Positions 22,825 through 34,536 of a stretch of 64,000 nucleotides of DNA are shown here, piece by piece (position 1 is the first letter of the stretch; every line of letters starts with the position of its first letter). The notes beneath the pieces are model-generated. The model worked only from the letters and a program-made list of their open reading frames with translations, was not told the DNA's origin and did no database searches. The stretch covers positions 48,732,001-48,796,000 of the forward strand of contig CM060731.1 in NCBI GenBank assembly GCA_030704615.1, in the 5' to 3' direction. The position numbers and the translations under genes were made by a program. Source of the DNA: Takakia lepidozioides. Taxonomy: Eukaryota; Streptophyta; Takakiopsida; Takakiales; Takakiaceae.

Positions 22825-23931
22825 AAACTTGTTTTTTCAACCATAGGCTACCTTATTTGCATGGATTGCACCTAATCACTAAGATACCTGCCACATCAAA
22901 CTCTTATTCGTTTACTCTCTACTAGAGTAGCTTGTGCCAATTTTTGGTAAACATTTACCCTCAGGGTAAGGGTATTGGGTGCCACATATACCATGAGGGT
23001 AAGGGTAATTGCAGGATAATGGTACCATTTTTATATCCTCAGGATCTCCCAGGGTAATTATAAAGGGTAAATTAATTTTTTAAATTTAATTTGTGAATTT
23101 TATTAAATAACTAGAATAAAGCTTCTTTTTTTTTTGATAAAAGGGACAGAGGCCCTACAAAAACTTTATTGGAGTGGCAAAATGAGAACAGAGAGGAGGA
23201 AAAAATAACCTCCTAAGGGACCGTAAAGGCGTATCACATGGGGAACACCCAGCACTAGTAGGGAGTTGGGGGGGGAAGCAGGAGTTAACTAAGAACCAAA
23301 ATCTCGGTGGGGGGAGGGAATTGCCATAGGGCCTAACCAAGACGAAGCATTTCAACTATATAACATCCCCGTTATATAGAATTTAATGGGATATGCTTTT
23401 TATTCATATTTTTGTTTATTTTTTATGTGGCTTACGAATAGCAAAATTTTAGCCCTCATTTATGCTCCTCTAATGGCCCTAAATTATAATAACAAAACAA
23501 CACATTTGATCATAATGAGGTCACTTTGCACCATAGATAAGAGAATGGCGGGTACCGAGGAAAGAGAGAGCGGCAGTGGCGGGGACTGCCACTAGCACAC
23601 ACTTTTTCCAAGGAGAGAGTGGCAAGGACGGTTCTTGGAGCACAAGCTGCGAAGAGGAAGGGGGGAAAAAATAAAATAAAAAATGCTAGTGTTCGCCCTC
23701 TCTACTTGCAAATACCACACCTAAACCTAAACCCCTAGTAATCAAATTATTATACCCTTCCCTATTACCCAGCCATTGAGATTTATCCTCAGGGTAAGGG
23801 TATCCTTCGAAATTTCAAACCCCAGGGTATAATCCATTAAGGGTATAACAAAAATAATTACCCCTGACAAGGGTAGGGTAAGGGTGTTTTGGAATTTCCA
23901 TGGTAGGGTATATCCATATACCCTTATTGGG
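22825..23931. other. Repeat-rich intergenic sequence with CCCTCAGGGTAAGGG motifs
   Basis: Copies of ACCCTCAGGGT and GGGTAAGGGTAT recur near 22960, 23000, 23790 and 23850, and continue to the right of the hAT-like element (24756-24790). This looks like one older repeat interrupted by the insertion at 23940-24752. No gene is supported. Confidence 0.5.
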
Positions 23932-24339
23932 TTTTTACCCAGTGTTGGCCGGGTATGGCATCTGGACATGCATACCCGGCAGTTATTTGCCGTTTATGCA
24001 CATATGCATACCCGGAAAGTGCAGCCCCCGGAGGAACTGGCTATGGAAGGGAACCGGCAAAAGCCATCGAGCTTCCTAACCGGCTAGAGAACCGGCATTG
24101 TGATTATAAGGGTGTTATACCCGGAGCAGGATCCGGAGCAAATGGGGATGGCGTAGAGGCGGTTCTAGATAATGTAGGTATAGGGGTTGGTGATGGTAGG
24201 GTGATGGTAGTTGAGATTAGGTGCACAACATTGAGGATGCCCGAGTAAATAGGAAATTAATTAGTTGGGCATTTGGCTAAACAATAGTTATAAACTTGGT
24301 GTATTACAGGGGCAGCCTGAAGGCAATAGATAGATGATA

Positions 24340-24412
24340 GGGGTTGAACGTTTGAACCCGAGACCCACAGGCCAATCCACGAGTGGCTTACCACCAGGCC
24401 ACAGCCCTCTTG
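24340..24412 (-). mobile_element. tRNA-like SINE head (minus strand)
   Basis: On the minus strand an A-box-like TGGCCTGGTGGTAAG is followed about 35 nt later by a B-box-like GGGTTCAAACG. The body does not fold as a full tRNA by eye, so a tRNA-derived SINE remnant is likelier than a tRNA gene. Confidence 0.4.
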
Positions 24413-24486
24413 TGTACTTTCACACACATACACAAAAATGCTAGAGAAAGTAAAAATATAAAATGGATGAATCCCATAACCGGTAC

Positions 24487-24612
24487 CATGGAACCGGCGA
24501 TTTTTAAGATGGCATAACCGGTAGATTGAGAACCGGACAAGAAAAAATTCATGGAACCGGCGATTTTTAAGATGGCATAACCGGTAGATTGAGAACCGGA
24601 CAAGAAAAAATT
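24487..24612. repeat. 63-bp tandem repeat, two exact copies
   Basis: 24487-24549 is repeated at 24550-24612, each beginning CATGGAACCGGCGATTTTTA. The unit is rich in AACCGG motifs and lies inside the hAT-like element. Confidence 0.85.
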
Positions 24613-24760
24613 CATGTGTTTAATGAGAACCTGTAACCGATATGTTTTTCAAACCTATTGATATACCCTGCCCCGGCCATCCATTTTTTTTCAAGGAGTA
24701 GGCCATAACTGGACCGGAAGAGGGCTCAAAACATGGTACCCGGCCAACACTGGTTTTACC

Positions 24761-25604
24761 CTCAGGGTATAATGGCAGAAAAAGGGTATCCTCCCAACAC
24801 TGCTCTCCACAATGCCTCTATCCCTTGCGGGACAGAGCCAACAAACAAACAAATAAACCACCTTTCTTCATATATTGATTTGGACCTTGGAATAGTCTAG
24901 GTATGCATGTATGCACCTTGGGATAGGTGGCGTAAGGAGAGGCCCTCATGAGGAGACCCTTGCTCCTGCAACCCTCCTAGACCCCGTTTGGGTGGGGTTG
25001 ACCCTCTCCTTGCGCTGTCCACCATGTGTGATTACCATAGGTCTCCAGTAGGGCCTCAGCAGCCAAAATGCACTGGTTGACTACAACCATGTAGATTGGT
25101 GAGAATTTGAGGTTTGGCATTACAAATGAGGTTATGGACTACCAGAATTACCTGATTAACACTACTGCTTACATGAAAATCCAAGTAGGTTAGATTGATT
25201 GCTGGTTGCTACTCTTGTCAGTGGCATGCATACATGAGAATAACTATGTATTTGTCAGTCGTGCAAGTGGGGAGGTATGTTGCCAACATTCCTTGGAAAA
25301 ACATGGAAGTGGGTGTCCAATAGCACACTGCACAATCTACTTCATGCAGCCCCCATGGAAAGGAGTAGGCAGGGAGAGGAAACCTTGGTTATGGCTCTTT
25401 GCTTGGAAAAGCTTTACTATTTCAAGTTTGAACTGGGCTGAACAGCACTAGATGTTGTGTCAAAAATCCTATCGTCCCACATTCTTCACAAATGCGCCTA
25501 ATTTGTCTCGAAATCTAACATAGCGCATGTTCTCACGATTGTCACATCAAATCCGTCACCCTTTAGTAGTATCAATTTTAGGGAGGTGTAAGAGAGAAAG
25601 GAGG
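24761..25604. other. Intergenic, downstream of YAO
   Basis: No gene recognised. CCCAACACTG at about 24791-24800 resembles another transposon terminus of the same family, but no partner was found. The last part is the YAO 3' UTR on the minus strand. Confidence 0.4.
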
Positions 25605-28600
25605 TTAGGTCAAAGTAATGGAATGTAAAACAACTCCATTTCGAGCATGTGGATTCCTTCCCCACCTTCCCATCCGAGGCTCCTGTAGAATTGGGGGCCA
25701 AAACAGCAATACGAAATCAGCTTCTCTGTTCTTCTACATACAGATGAAAATGGCATGACTAAATTATATACCCCAATCCTCAGCTGACTGAAAACAGGAA
25801 AGTGTGCCAGATCTACCAACCAGCTGGATTGACATTTGCATGGCAAAAAGTGACCTCAATCAGTAACTTCCAAGTAGGATTGCTTGTGTGCATCCGCAAG
25901 TAGGCTCCATTCTTCAGTAGGTATAATTGTAGTCTTATTGGAGTAATAATATTCAGCTACATGTCCTCCACCAAAGTTTCTTCAACCGCTGCTAGAACTT
26001 TGTATTATTATATTAAGGTCTTGCAATGATGCAATATTCAGACAATCAAAAAGTGTCCACTGACAAGATGGATCTAAGAGTAGAACCTGGCCAACACCGG
26101 CAAGTAGGAAGCGGCCACTGTGTGCAAATGCCAAGGAATTGATAAAACCTTTCTGCACATTCAAGAGCTCAGTTAGAGATAAAACGTTGCTCAATCAAAG
26201 ACTTACAGAAATTCTGAGGATATCCTGCTATATGGTGCAAAGCAACTACTCGTGGTGAGTGTAGTTTTACAAAAGTGGAAACCAGGGGACTCACCACTGG
26301 AAGAGAGTGAAGACCTCGAAGACTACGATTGGTGTCCTCCAGGGCCCATAGCTTGACAAAGCCATCCCCTGCTCCAGATGCTGCCAGGTCACTGCCCCGG
26401 CATGCGACCACTGCTCCTACCCACGACTCTGCTGCTCCCACTGGTGATCCACTTGACTCAAGGTGTCCATTATTGCCTGCACCCATCATTTGTATCTTGG
26501 TCAGACTGTGGCAGAGGAAGGGGGAACAAGGGGAGACAGACATGTGTAGATCTCTTCAAGCCAGGTTGGTGATGCAAAATTTTCAGTTAACAATCTCAGA
26601 GAAGTTTACCATATCCACAGGAAGCTCAGTGCACATATGACAGAGGAAAGGTAAGCTATTAAATCCATAAGAGCGCTAATGAGCCACAGCAGAACACCAG
26701 GCACCGCTTTTCCTTCCTCAGTAGTAACCTTGTTGCTCCTTGGCTGTTGTGATCGTATGTATTTCAATCTTTTAAATCTTACTGAAAGGATGCATTGTTC
26801 AGGGAGTGATTTCAAAGAAGGAAAGAATTAAGACAGACCAACGTGGTGCATTCAAAACACACCATTGCTAAGGCCATTCTCAAAGGCCCCCTTCAAAGCT
26901 TTCTCCTCAGCAGGCATCTCTGTGCTGATGCCAACCGCAGCATTGTGAAGTGTCCCTGTGCTCCCATGTGCATTCCGGACCATAAATACAGGCTTCTTCC
27001 GGATTGTATTCCAGAGAGCCACACAGCCGTCATCCGATCCCGACAAAAACTCCCCGTTGGAAATAAAGCAACAACTCTCAATGTGTGCTGCATGCCCTCT
27101 AAACACCAGCTGCGTCTCCTCTGGGATCTGTGTATAGCAAACACTTGCTCAATGCTGGATATTCAACATAGTAAACATTGTGGAGCATGTAGTCACTTCT
27201 TTCCGCAAACATTTATACAGAAGAAAACGGAACCCTCACCAAGGAGCTTCTAGCACAACCCTCTTCATACGTGTTTGTGTTTACAATACCCTTGTCTCGC
27301 TTCCCAAACTCTCAGGCCCGTTGTCCAATTACTTCACTGTCCTACTTTCCAGAATAAGATGATCCCGAAACCATCTTTGGTACCTTCCACACTCGCAATG
27401 TGCGGTCACGACCTGCAGAAAGGACACGCTCCTGACGGAGACAGTCGAGAGATAGAACTTCGCTTTGATGACCATACAAGGTGTCGATGTAAGAGCGGTC
27501 TTCCACACTCCACAGCTTGATAGTGCGATCCAATGATCCTGACATAAGCTGTTGTGTCCCCTGTCTGAACACCAGGCTTGTTACAGCTCCCCTATGCCCT
27601 GCAAATCCCTGCAGTGAAGAACCAAGTAATGAAGGAATTCTTTTCTAAGCAAAAGGGAAACATAGAGCGCTTAAGGATAGATGTCTAAATCGGACAAAAG
27701 AGCCAGAATGACCCACAAACGTTTGAGCACTTCACTCTTAACCCTGCAGCACTCTACCTTTGATCGAGAATATACAGTTTAAGAAACATCAGGCACTAAA
27801 CAAAGGAACAGCATGGCAGAAAAAGACCAGCACCTGAAGGTGTTGACGAGTGCGAGTGTCCCAAACATGGACGCTGCGATGCAACCCTCCCGATGCCAAA
27901 TAGCGGCCATCGGAGCTCACTGCCACCGCTAATAGATGCCTGCTTCCCTGCTTCTTACCCACCTTGTTTCCTTGCACATTACCACTACTGGCTAAAGCTG
28001 ACGTTGAAGGCTCCTGGGAAGGCCACTCATATTTATCACTGTGTCCTGATTCAATATCCCATTGCACCAACATGCCATCCTTCGATGCAGCAAAGCCTCT
28101 GGTGTCATCTTCAGTGAGACAGACAGCAGTCACTGCTTGACGATGCTTTCGACCCACTGCCCTAGCCTCTGGCAAGCTTGCTGGCTCCACCACTCTGTCA
28201 CCCATTCACTAAACTTACCACATCAACCACATCCTATAATAAACTGTAAGAAACGATAGAGTACAAAGATCAGGCCCATTCCAAGAAAGCAAAGCTTGTT
28301 ACTGTACTGCCATTCACAAATCATCATTTCAGCACTACAGCACAGGAGATTGACATCTATTACAACTAGGCAGGATAATGATTGGCATTGGACTATGGAC
28401 TGGGACGGTGTCTTTTTGTAGCTCAAGCACTACGAAAATCGGACTGCAGAGGGTAAGGGTTATCCAGCTCCATAAGCAAGTGGAATCTCAACATAAGGAA
28501 GCTGCTGGCGACAAACTGCCTTCGACAGTGCCAGTATGCTCACTTTAGACTCTGAAGTTTGGGAAGATCAGAATCCTCTATACTATACTGTTCATTAGCT

Positions 28601-30032
28601 CTTTAATTACGAGACTCAACCCTGAATATCATTGCATTGTATGGAATGATATTGCCACTCTTTTCTCTACATGGAGTGCTGTTCTTGATTGAATGGAGTA
28701 GTCAAAGGAAAACCTCAAAATGGACTGCAAGTCCATATCTGCCACTGCTTCGGACCAATATTAGGCACAAGTTGCAATCAAGGAAAATTTGCACCTCATA
28801 TAGAAACCCAATGGGCTTGAAGTCAGGTCACATTGGTACCTGACCCTACTGAACAACTTGCAGCAAAAGTCCACAGGCTTTTTGAAACAAAAAAGTCATG
28901 ACTTTCCGGTTGTAATCTGTAAGTCAGGGACATGGCTGTCTTGCTGAGATGTATCATCTCTGCAAGAGAATGGCACACAGTTCCAAATGATTTCCTGGTG
29001 ATCCCTACTCAAAAAGAAACCAACAAAGTAAGTGTTGTACAACTTACAGTCCCCCCTTCTCAGTTTCTCTGATCCTAATTTGTGGCCATCAGGTGAAAAT
29101 ATCCTGCTCATGTATAGCCAAACTCACAGGTCCATCTGGGAGCTTTGAGGCCACCCAAATGATCCCTGCAACATATGATCCAGAGGCTATGAAACAGTTG
29201 CAGGTAGTACTTGGCAATTTACCCGAAAGATTGTTTCCAGGGACCCTTGGCTAGAGGAGAGTTCCAATCGAGTGGAAGACCCACATTGGATTCTGTAGCT
29301 CTTCACTGAAGACATCCGCATGGCTGAAACTAAAAACCCGCCACACTGCCCAACTAGCAGGCATTAATCCATCATAAACATCCCAATTGACAGTTTAGGA
29401 CAGTCACCACTAGAATTACCGGGAATTCACTTTAAACAGAAACGACGCAGAACGAGAGTATCTAATCTACAGGGTCCTCTATGAGACAATCAGATTAAGC
29501 TGGCCAATCAGTATACCTGGCAGCCAGTTTGCGCTGGACGCGCCCACTCTCTTCGAGCTGATCCTGCTGCAGAAGATCAGCCACCATGCTATCTCTGGCT
29601 CCCCTTCGCTGCTCCGCAGTGGTGTCGTCCTCATCCTCCTGCAATCACGACGTTAAAAAGGTCACCACTCATTCTAATGATTTTTTTGAAATCCTCCTGC
29701 AAACGTCGGTAGAGACAACCCAACAAATAGAAATATGTAGGTGTTCTCACCTCGACATCTCCTACAGCTTGCCGCGTTCGATCAAGATATGCTTTAGCAA
29801 CTCTCAGACGTTTCTCATCAGCAGTCTCCACGTCTGCAGCATCCTCCCCTTCATCCGAAGACGCCCCGCCCCTTTCACCGGCCTCTACTGCATCATCATC
29901 ACTGTGAAGTTCCTCATCTCTCGCTGCTTGGAAGAATTCGTCTTTCTCCAACCCCCCTGAGGATTGCCTTGCCTTCTTTTTTCTATTTCCATCCTTGGGG
30001 TCTCGCCGCGTCCTTTTGCGGACCTTCACCAT
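25605..30032 (-). CDS. YAO: YAO/RRP9, WD40 protein of the U3 snoRNP
   Basis: Eight minus-strand exons join in phase (533 residues): 30032-29751, 29638-29517, 28194-27834, 27608-27384, 27127-26861, 26495-26295, 26152-26087 and 25682-25605. The N-terminus is a basic nuclear/nucleolar signal (VKVRKRTRRD, RKKKARQ) followed by an acidic stretch (HSDDDAVEAGE, SSDEGEDAADVE). WD40 repeats start near residue 150: KHRQAVTAVCLTEDD, GFAASKDGMLVQWD, YLASGGLHRSVHVWDTRTRQ, GHRGAVTSLVFRQG, MSGSLDRTIKLWSVED, LSAGRDRTLRVWKV, FLSGSDDGCVALW, DLAASGAGDGFVKLWALED, GFINSLAFAHSGRFL, ending with GRWGRNPHARNGVVL. Known role: RRP9/U3-55K binds the U3 snoRNA B/C motif and is needed for early 18S rRNA processing; Arabidopsis YAO is required for embryo and gametophyte development. 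Start of exon 6 is the least certain boundary. Divergent from TWD1. Confidence 0.93.
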
Positions 30033-30252
30033 AGCTCCCACCGGGTCCTCACAAGGAATGGCACAGAGCAGTCTGAAATGTAAACAGAGCAGGTCTAAAT
30101 GCACTCACAAAATCGCCATTGAGAAAACCGCAAACCATGGTGGGATTAGACAATGTGAGAAGAAGATTGCACCCAATCAGTCCCCATCCTCGTAGAAGCA
30201 GATTACACATGCCCTCCCTTGCGGCGATGAATCACTCTCAAGGTACAGGGCC

Positions 30253-30272
30253 AGGGTTTAGGGTTTAGGCCC
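30253..30272 (-). promoter_or_regulatory. Double telo-box upstream of YAO
   Basis: On the minus strand two overlapping AAACCCTA motifs run directly next to GGGCC, about 220 bp before the YAO ATG. Telo-boxes near GGGCC/site-II-type elements are known from promoters of plant ribosomal-protein and ribosome-biogenesis genes, which fits a U3 snoRNP gene. The GGGCC neighbour is not an exact TGGGCY site. Confidence 0.6.
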
Positions 30273-31123
30273 GGCTTCCTACATTATCAGAGCCATTTTG
30301 CTTCCTACATTATCAGAGCCATTTGTGAATAGGGCTTCCTATTGTTACTGGGTTTTCCTTTTCCCTTCGATCAGAGTAACTAATCATAAGCAAAGAAAAT
30401 CATGCAACCCATTGCTACGTATATCTCGTTCTCTTCTTTCTTGTCTTGTAAAAGTCAAAGCGAGGTCGGTAAAGGTGCCGTCGAGTCTTTGATTATATCA
30501 AGTAGTTTCTTGACCTGATCACTAGGAACACAACAACATGTTTGAACAACGACGATGACTTTCTTTCAGCAAAAGCTACAGTCAATAATGAAATGAGCTT
30601 CAGTTTCATATCTTTTGAACCGCCAATTAAAGAATGACAACACTGTCTCCCCCATCAGAAACTGCAAATGAATGAATGAATACTCGCAAGTGCTCGGGAT
30701 TGACCGCTCCATTTCAGTTCACAGAAGGCAAGAAAATTTTCGAACCATTTGAGTTCGGAGGAGTTAATCAAGTGTTTTTCTCGTCCATGGCATCAATGGC
30801 AGGATGCATGGGGGCCCAAACAGTAAGTAGGTTGCAGTGTATGTAGAGATTTTGGGTTGGAGCGTTGCACGATGCAGGCAATGGTGGTTGCCCGGTTTCC
30901 GGAAGAGTGGGCATCATAGGCCGGCTGCAGGACTGGTTCCGTTGTGATCGCAACCTTGTGTTGCGTACCTTGTAGGCTGCTCCTGCTCTCTCCGTCCTTG
31001 TGGATCGGACAACACTCGGAACCCACTAGCTTTCGACGACCCATTGGGCCTTGGCAATTGGCTGTTGCACAATCGAGGTTTGCATCAACCCACGAATCAA
31101 GCTAGAAGAAAGCAGGAGCCGCG

Positions 31124-34100
31124 ATGGTGTCTGAAGATGTTGTTCCCGCATCTTCAGTTCCTGAGGATGCAAGCACTACAGAAAGTGAGGGCAAGCTTGA
31201 GAGTGATGCACAAGGAGAGGAGGCATCCACAGCAGAGATCGACAGCAAGTTAGAAGGTGAGCCACACTTTTGTTCTGTATAAGAATGATCTTAACTGTAT
31301 ATGTGTACCTGGGGTACCATGGTGGCCGTTGGGATCATTTTGGCCAATTGGGTGTGCAGACATCTCAAGCTTAAGGTCCCAGAGACTTAGCAAGAAATTG
31401 TGCTGCTTGTATTGGTGGTCATACAGCCGTAGATTGCTTTCCACCTTAATTGTCTACCAAATCTAGCACGTCTTCCACTTTCTAGTTGGGCTCGCTGCAA
31501 CAAAATGATGGAGATATACAGAGAGACACTGGGGTTTGCTGGACAAAGTTTTGTAACTAATCGGTTTCAAGAGAAGGGGCGTGTAGGCCGGAAAGGCATA
31601 GTGGTAGAAATCAGACCTTTTTGGTTGTCCCGGTATAAGACGAGGTTGCTGTAAGTCGCTTTGCACTTTCTAATAGGGCAGTATTTTTGGGCAGATGGGG
31701 AAGGACCAGGAGCAGCGGAGGAAACGACTACAGAGAGAGATGACAAATTTCCGCCCAAGGTGAATTCCGAGGTGGAGGTTTTCCTGGAAGGTTTGACCAA
31801 GCAAATCATTAAAGAGGGCCATGGCGACACTCCCCCCAGGCATTCGACTTGCTTTGGTATTTCCCATCTAATTCCCTCTGCCCCCAAGCTAAAGAATTAT
31901 GTCCTCTCCATCGCAGTTCATCTTTGTGATTTTGAGATGTATCTTTGAATTGGCAGTTCTTCTAAGGTTTACCAGGAGCTGTTTTACTGATTTCAGTTGT
32001 TGCACCCTCGCGCCCCACTATTCTCTAATCCTTCAAGGATGATGACAGGTGGATGACTGTTCACTTTTGGTTCTGACACGGGGCTGATCTTTATGATCTC
32101 TTACTTTCAAGACTAGGGTCACAAACTTACAGATGAACTTGTGGGTGGATGGTGTTGCATGCTTGATGTAGTGCAATATAGGGCGTGGACAGAAAGCACT
32201 ATGCACAAGTTTGAAGACACATGGCAAGAGAACCAACCTCTGGAGCTGTTGCTTGGCCATGGTAAGTGTTTTCCCTCTTTGCAATAGGTTTGGAGGATTT
32301 GTGGTTTCTGCCTGCTCACCAGAGCATGCCATATTCATACAAGAGAGATATACTTCTAAGGAAGATTGTGGATGATAAGTATGTACAATTAGCAGAAGTA
32401 ATCAGCCCAGGGGTGCTAAAGATTTCTTGCTGTAATGCAATCCCCATTTCAGTTATCCAGTCCTATGGGGGTGTTTAGGGGGTTAAAGTTTAGTATGCAG
32501 TCACCAAATTAGAATAGGATCAGCATGTAATTTAAGGGTGTTAAAACAAGTCCTTTATCAAATGGTAAGGACAACTGATGATGGGGAGTGGCTATCTGCA
32601 CAAACCGGTGCAGGACTATTTGTGTGTGTCCATTCCAAACTGCCATTGATGGGGTGGCACAAAATTAACTCTTTGATATGATACTGAGTGTATGCCTGCC
32701 CTGATGCACAAATGAAACTATGTACTCTGGAGCTAAGGAGGGTGGATGTAACAGCACAAAGAATTTCAGTGTGTCATAATGAGAAATGAATGAATGTACT
32801 ATATGTATGCACTGCCTTTGTGAATTGCAGAGAAGCAACAGCTAAAAGGTCTGGCACTTGGAGTGGCAAGTATGAAGGCTGGGGAATCAGCCCTCTTTCA
32901 TGTGGGCTGGCAACTTGGTTATGGCAAGGAGGGAAGCTTTTCATTTCCAAATGTGCCACCAATGGCAGATCTCATCTATGAGGTTGAGCTGATTGGCTTT
33001 GAAGCCCCCAGAGAAGTATGCATCAAGACATCCTCCTAGGCAGCAGGTTCTTGTTCATTTTTACAAAGGTGTTGACCTTGGTGGACCATTTAACCCAGCA
33101 GCTGTTTCAGGCTGGTGCTGGATCTGATTTCTATGTGCATAGTCTCATCATATAAAACTTGCAATTAGACTTCGGGTATTCTATGACACTTCTGTTTGTG
33201 TATGTTGAGAAAAAGATTGTACTCATAAGACGTTGTTTGCCGTAGCCTTGTGGCCATTGACCCCGCGCCCAGTTTGAGCAGGAATATGTTGAGAAAAAGA
33301 AAGGGCAAGGGAGCAAGAGGAAGTTAACAACTGTGTGGTGGGGCATGGCAGGGAAGGCCACGAGGTGAGATGACAGTTGAGGAACGAATTGAGGCTGCAG
33401 ATCGCAGGAAAGTGGATGGCAACGAACTGTTTAAGGAGACAAAGATAGCAGAAGCAATGCAACACTACGAAATGGTGACCACCTCTTCTAGAAGATACCC
33501 AACCTGCTTGCTTGTCTTGCTTTTTTATTTCTGCTTGAGCTCATTGATTGATGCGTCTTTATAGCGGTTTGAGAATGTGGCTGTGATAGTCATCAGTGCG
33601 GTTTATATATGGTTTTATATTTAGCTCTCTCCAGCACCTTTCCAGGTTTTGCTCTCGCTAATGGGCAACTCAGCCAGTTGTAGTGGAATGGATACTGCTT
33701 CATTAAATGATGAACTAATGGGATGGTGGTTGACTGGGTCTGCAGGCACTTGCATATTTGGGGGATGACTTCATGTTTCAGCTCTTTGGCAAGTACCGTG
33801 ACATGGCAAATGCTGTGAAGCATCCATGCCATCTCAACCTGGCTGCCTGCTTTCTTAAGCTGCATCGCTTTGACGAAGCTATCAACCATTGCACTGTGGT
33901 ATGAACGTGTTAGTGTGCCTTCAGTCTTATGTTTCTAGGCCTCAATATTGTAAGGATAGTGTAGCAAAGAGTGAAGTTGGAGCAAGGGTGCTAACAAATG
34001 GGTGTCCGCTCCCCTTTACCCCGTACTTGCGTGCTGTAGTGACTCCTTTCATACTTGGCAGACTTTGTAGACCTTGCATTCTTGGCACGAATGTTCGCAG

Positions 34101-34536
34101 GTACGCTAGTAGCCTCATGTGAAATATGATCTCCAACTCATGTTGTTTAGCTGCAAGGAAGCTGCTCGATTGCCATTGCAAGTTCTGAGCAAACTGATGC
34201 AAGCAGGTGCTAGCAGAGGATGAGAACAACACCAAAGCGCTCTTCCGGCGAGGAAAGGCACGTGCAGAATTGGGGCAAACTGATTCAGCCAAAGAGGACT
34301 TTGAGAAAGTACGAAAGCTAGCACCAAATGACAAAGCAACAATTCGCGAGTTGCGGGAGATTGCACAGCAAGAACGACAGCTATATGAGAAACAGAAGCA
34401 AATGTATAAAGGGCTCTTTAAGCCTTCCAGTACTCCCGCCCCCAAACCTGCCACCCCTTGGCACTCTGTGCTTTGGCACCGGCTGCTATCCCTCTTTGGC
34501 TTTCTTTCTATGTTTCGAAGGCCAAAAAAGGATTAG
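31124..34536 (+). CDS. TWD1: TWISTED DWARF1 / FKBP42-type immunophilin
   Basis: Seven exons join in phase: 31124-31256, 31695-31856, 32172-32261, 32831-33015, 33352-33474, 33746-33898 and 34207-34536 (391 residues; Arabidopsis TWD1 has 365). The acidic N-terminus is followed by an FKBP-like domain, about residues 72-187 (KQIIKEGHGD, YRAWTE, FEDTWQEN, LALGVASMKAGESALFHVGW, FSFPNVPPMADLIYEVELI). Next come three TPR units, about 190-340 (MTVEERIEAADRRKVDGNEL, LNLAACFLKLHRFDEAINHC, NNTKALFRRGKARAELGQ). The C-terminus has a calmodulin-binding-like basic helix and a hydrophobic in-plane anchor (WHRLLSLFGFLSMF). Known role: a co-chaperone that binds HSP90 and ABCB auxin transporters at the ER and plasma membrane, supporting polar auxin transport. 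Intron 4 carries a 68-bp insertion with 16-bp flanking repeats. Convergent with GLX2. Confidence 0.95.
33217..33284. mobile_element. 68-bp short retroposon-like insertion in TWD1 intron 4
   Basis: It is bounded by a perfect 16-bp direct repeat, TATGTTGAGAAAAAGA, at 33201-33216 and 33285-33300. A related sequence (about 65 bp, sharing TAGCCTTGTGGCCAT and GCCCAGTTTG) lies at 38131-38193 in GLX2 intron 1. It contains an A-box-like TAGCCTTGTGG. It is tRNA-sized but does not match a canonical tRNA. Confidence 0.6.

Larger units (their letters stand above)
23940..24752. mobile_element. Non-autonomous hAT-like DNA transposon (813 bp)
   Basis: The left end reads CAGTGTTGGCCGGGTA and the right end is its exact inverse, TACCCGGCCAACACTG, giving 16-bp terminal inverted repeats. 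Flanks are TTTTTACC (23932-23939) and GTTTTACC (24753-24760), an 8-bp target duplication with one mismatch. CAGTG ends plus 8-bp duplications are typical of hAT elements. No transposase is encoded. Inside lie a 63-bp tandem repeat (24487-24612) and a minus-strand tRNA-like SINE head (24340-24412). Confidence 0.82.

Noticed and set aside
22950-24790. Regularly recurring CCCTCAGGGTAAGGG motifs as a possible CRISPR-like array
   Set aside because: Spacing is irregular, the context is eukaryotic and the motifs fit a transposon-derived repeat.
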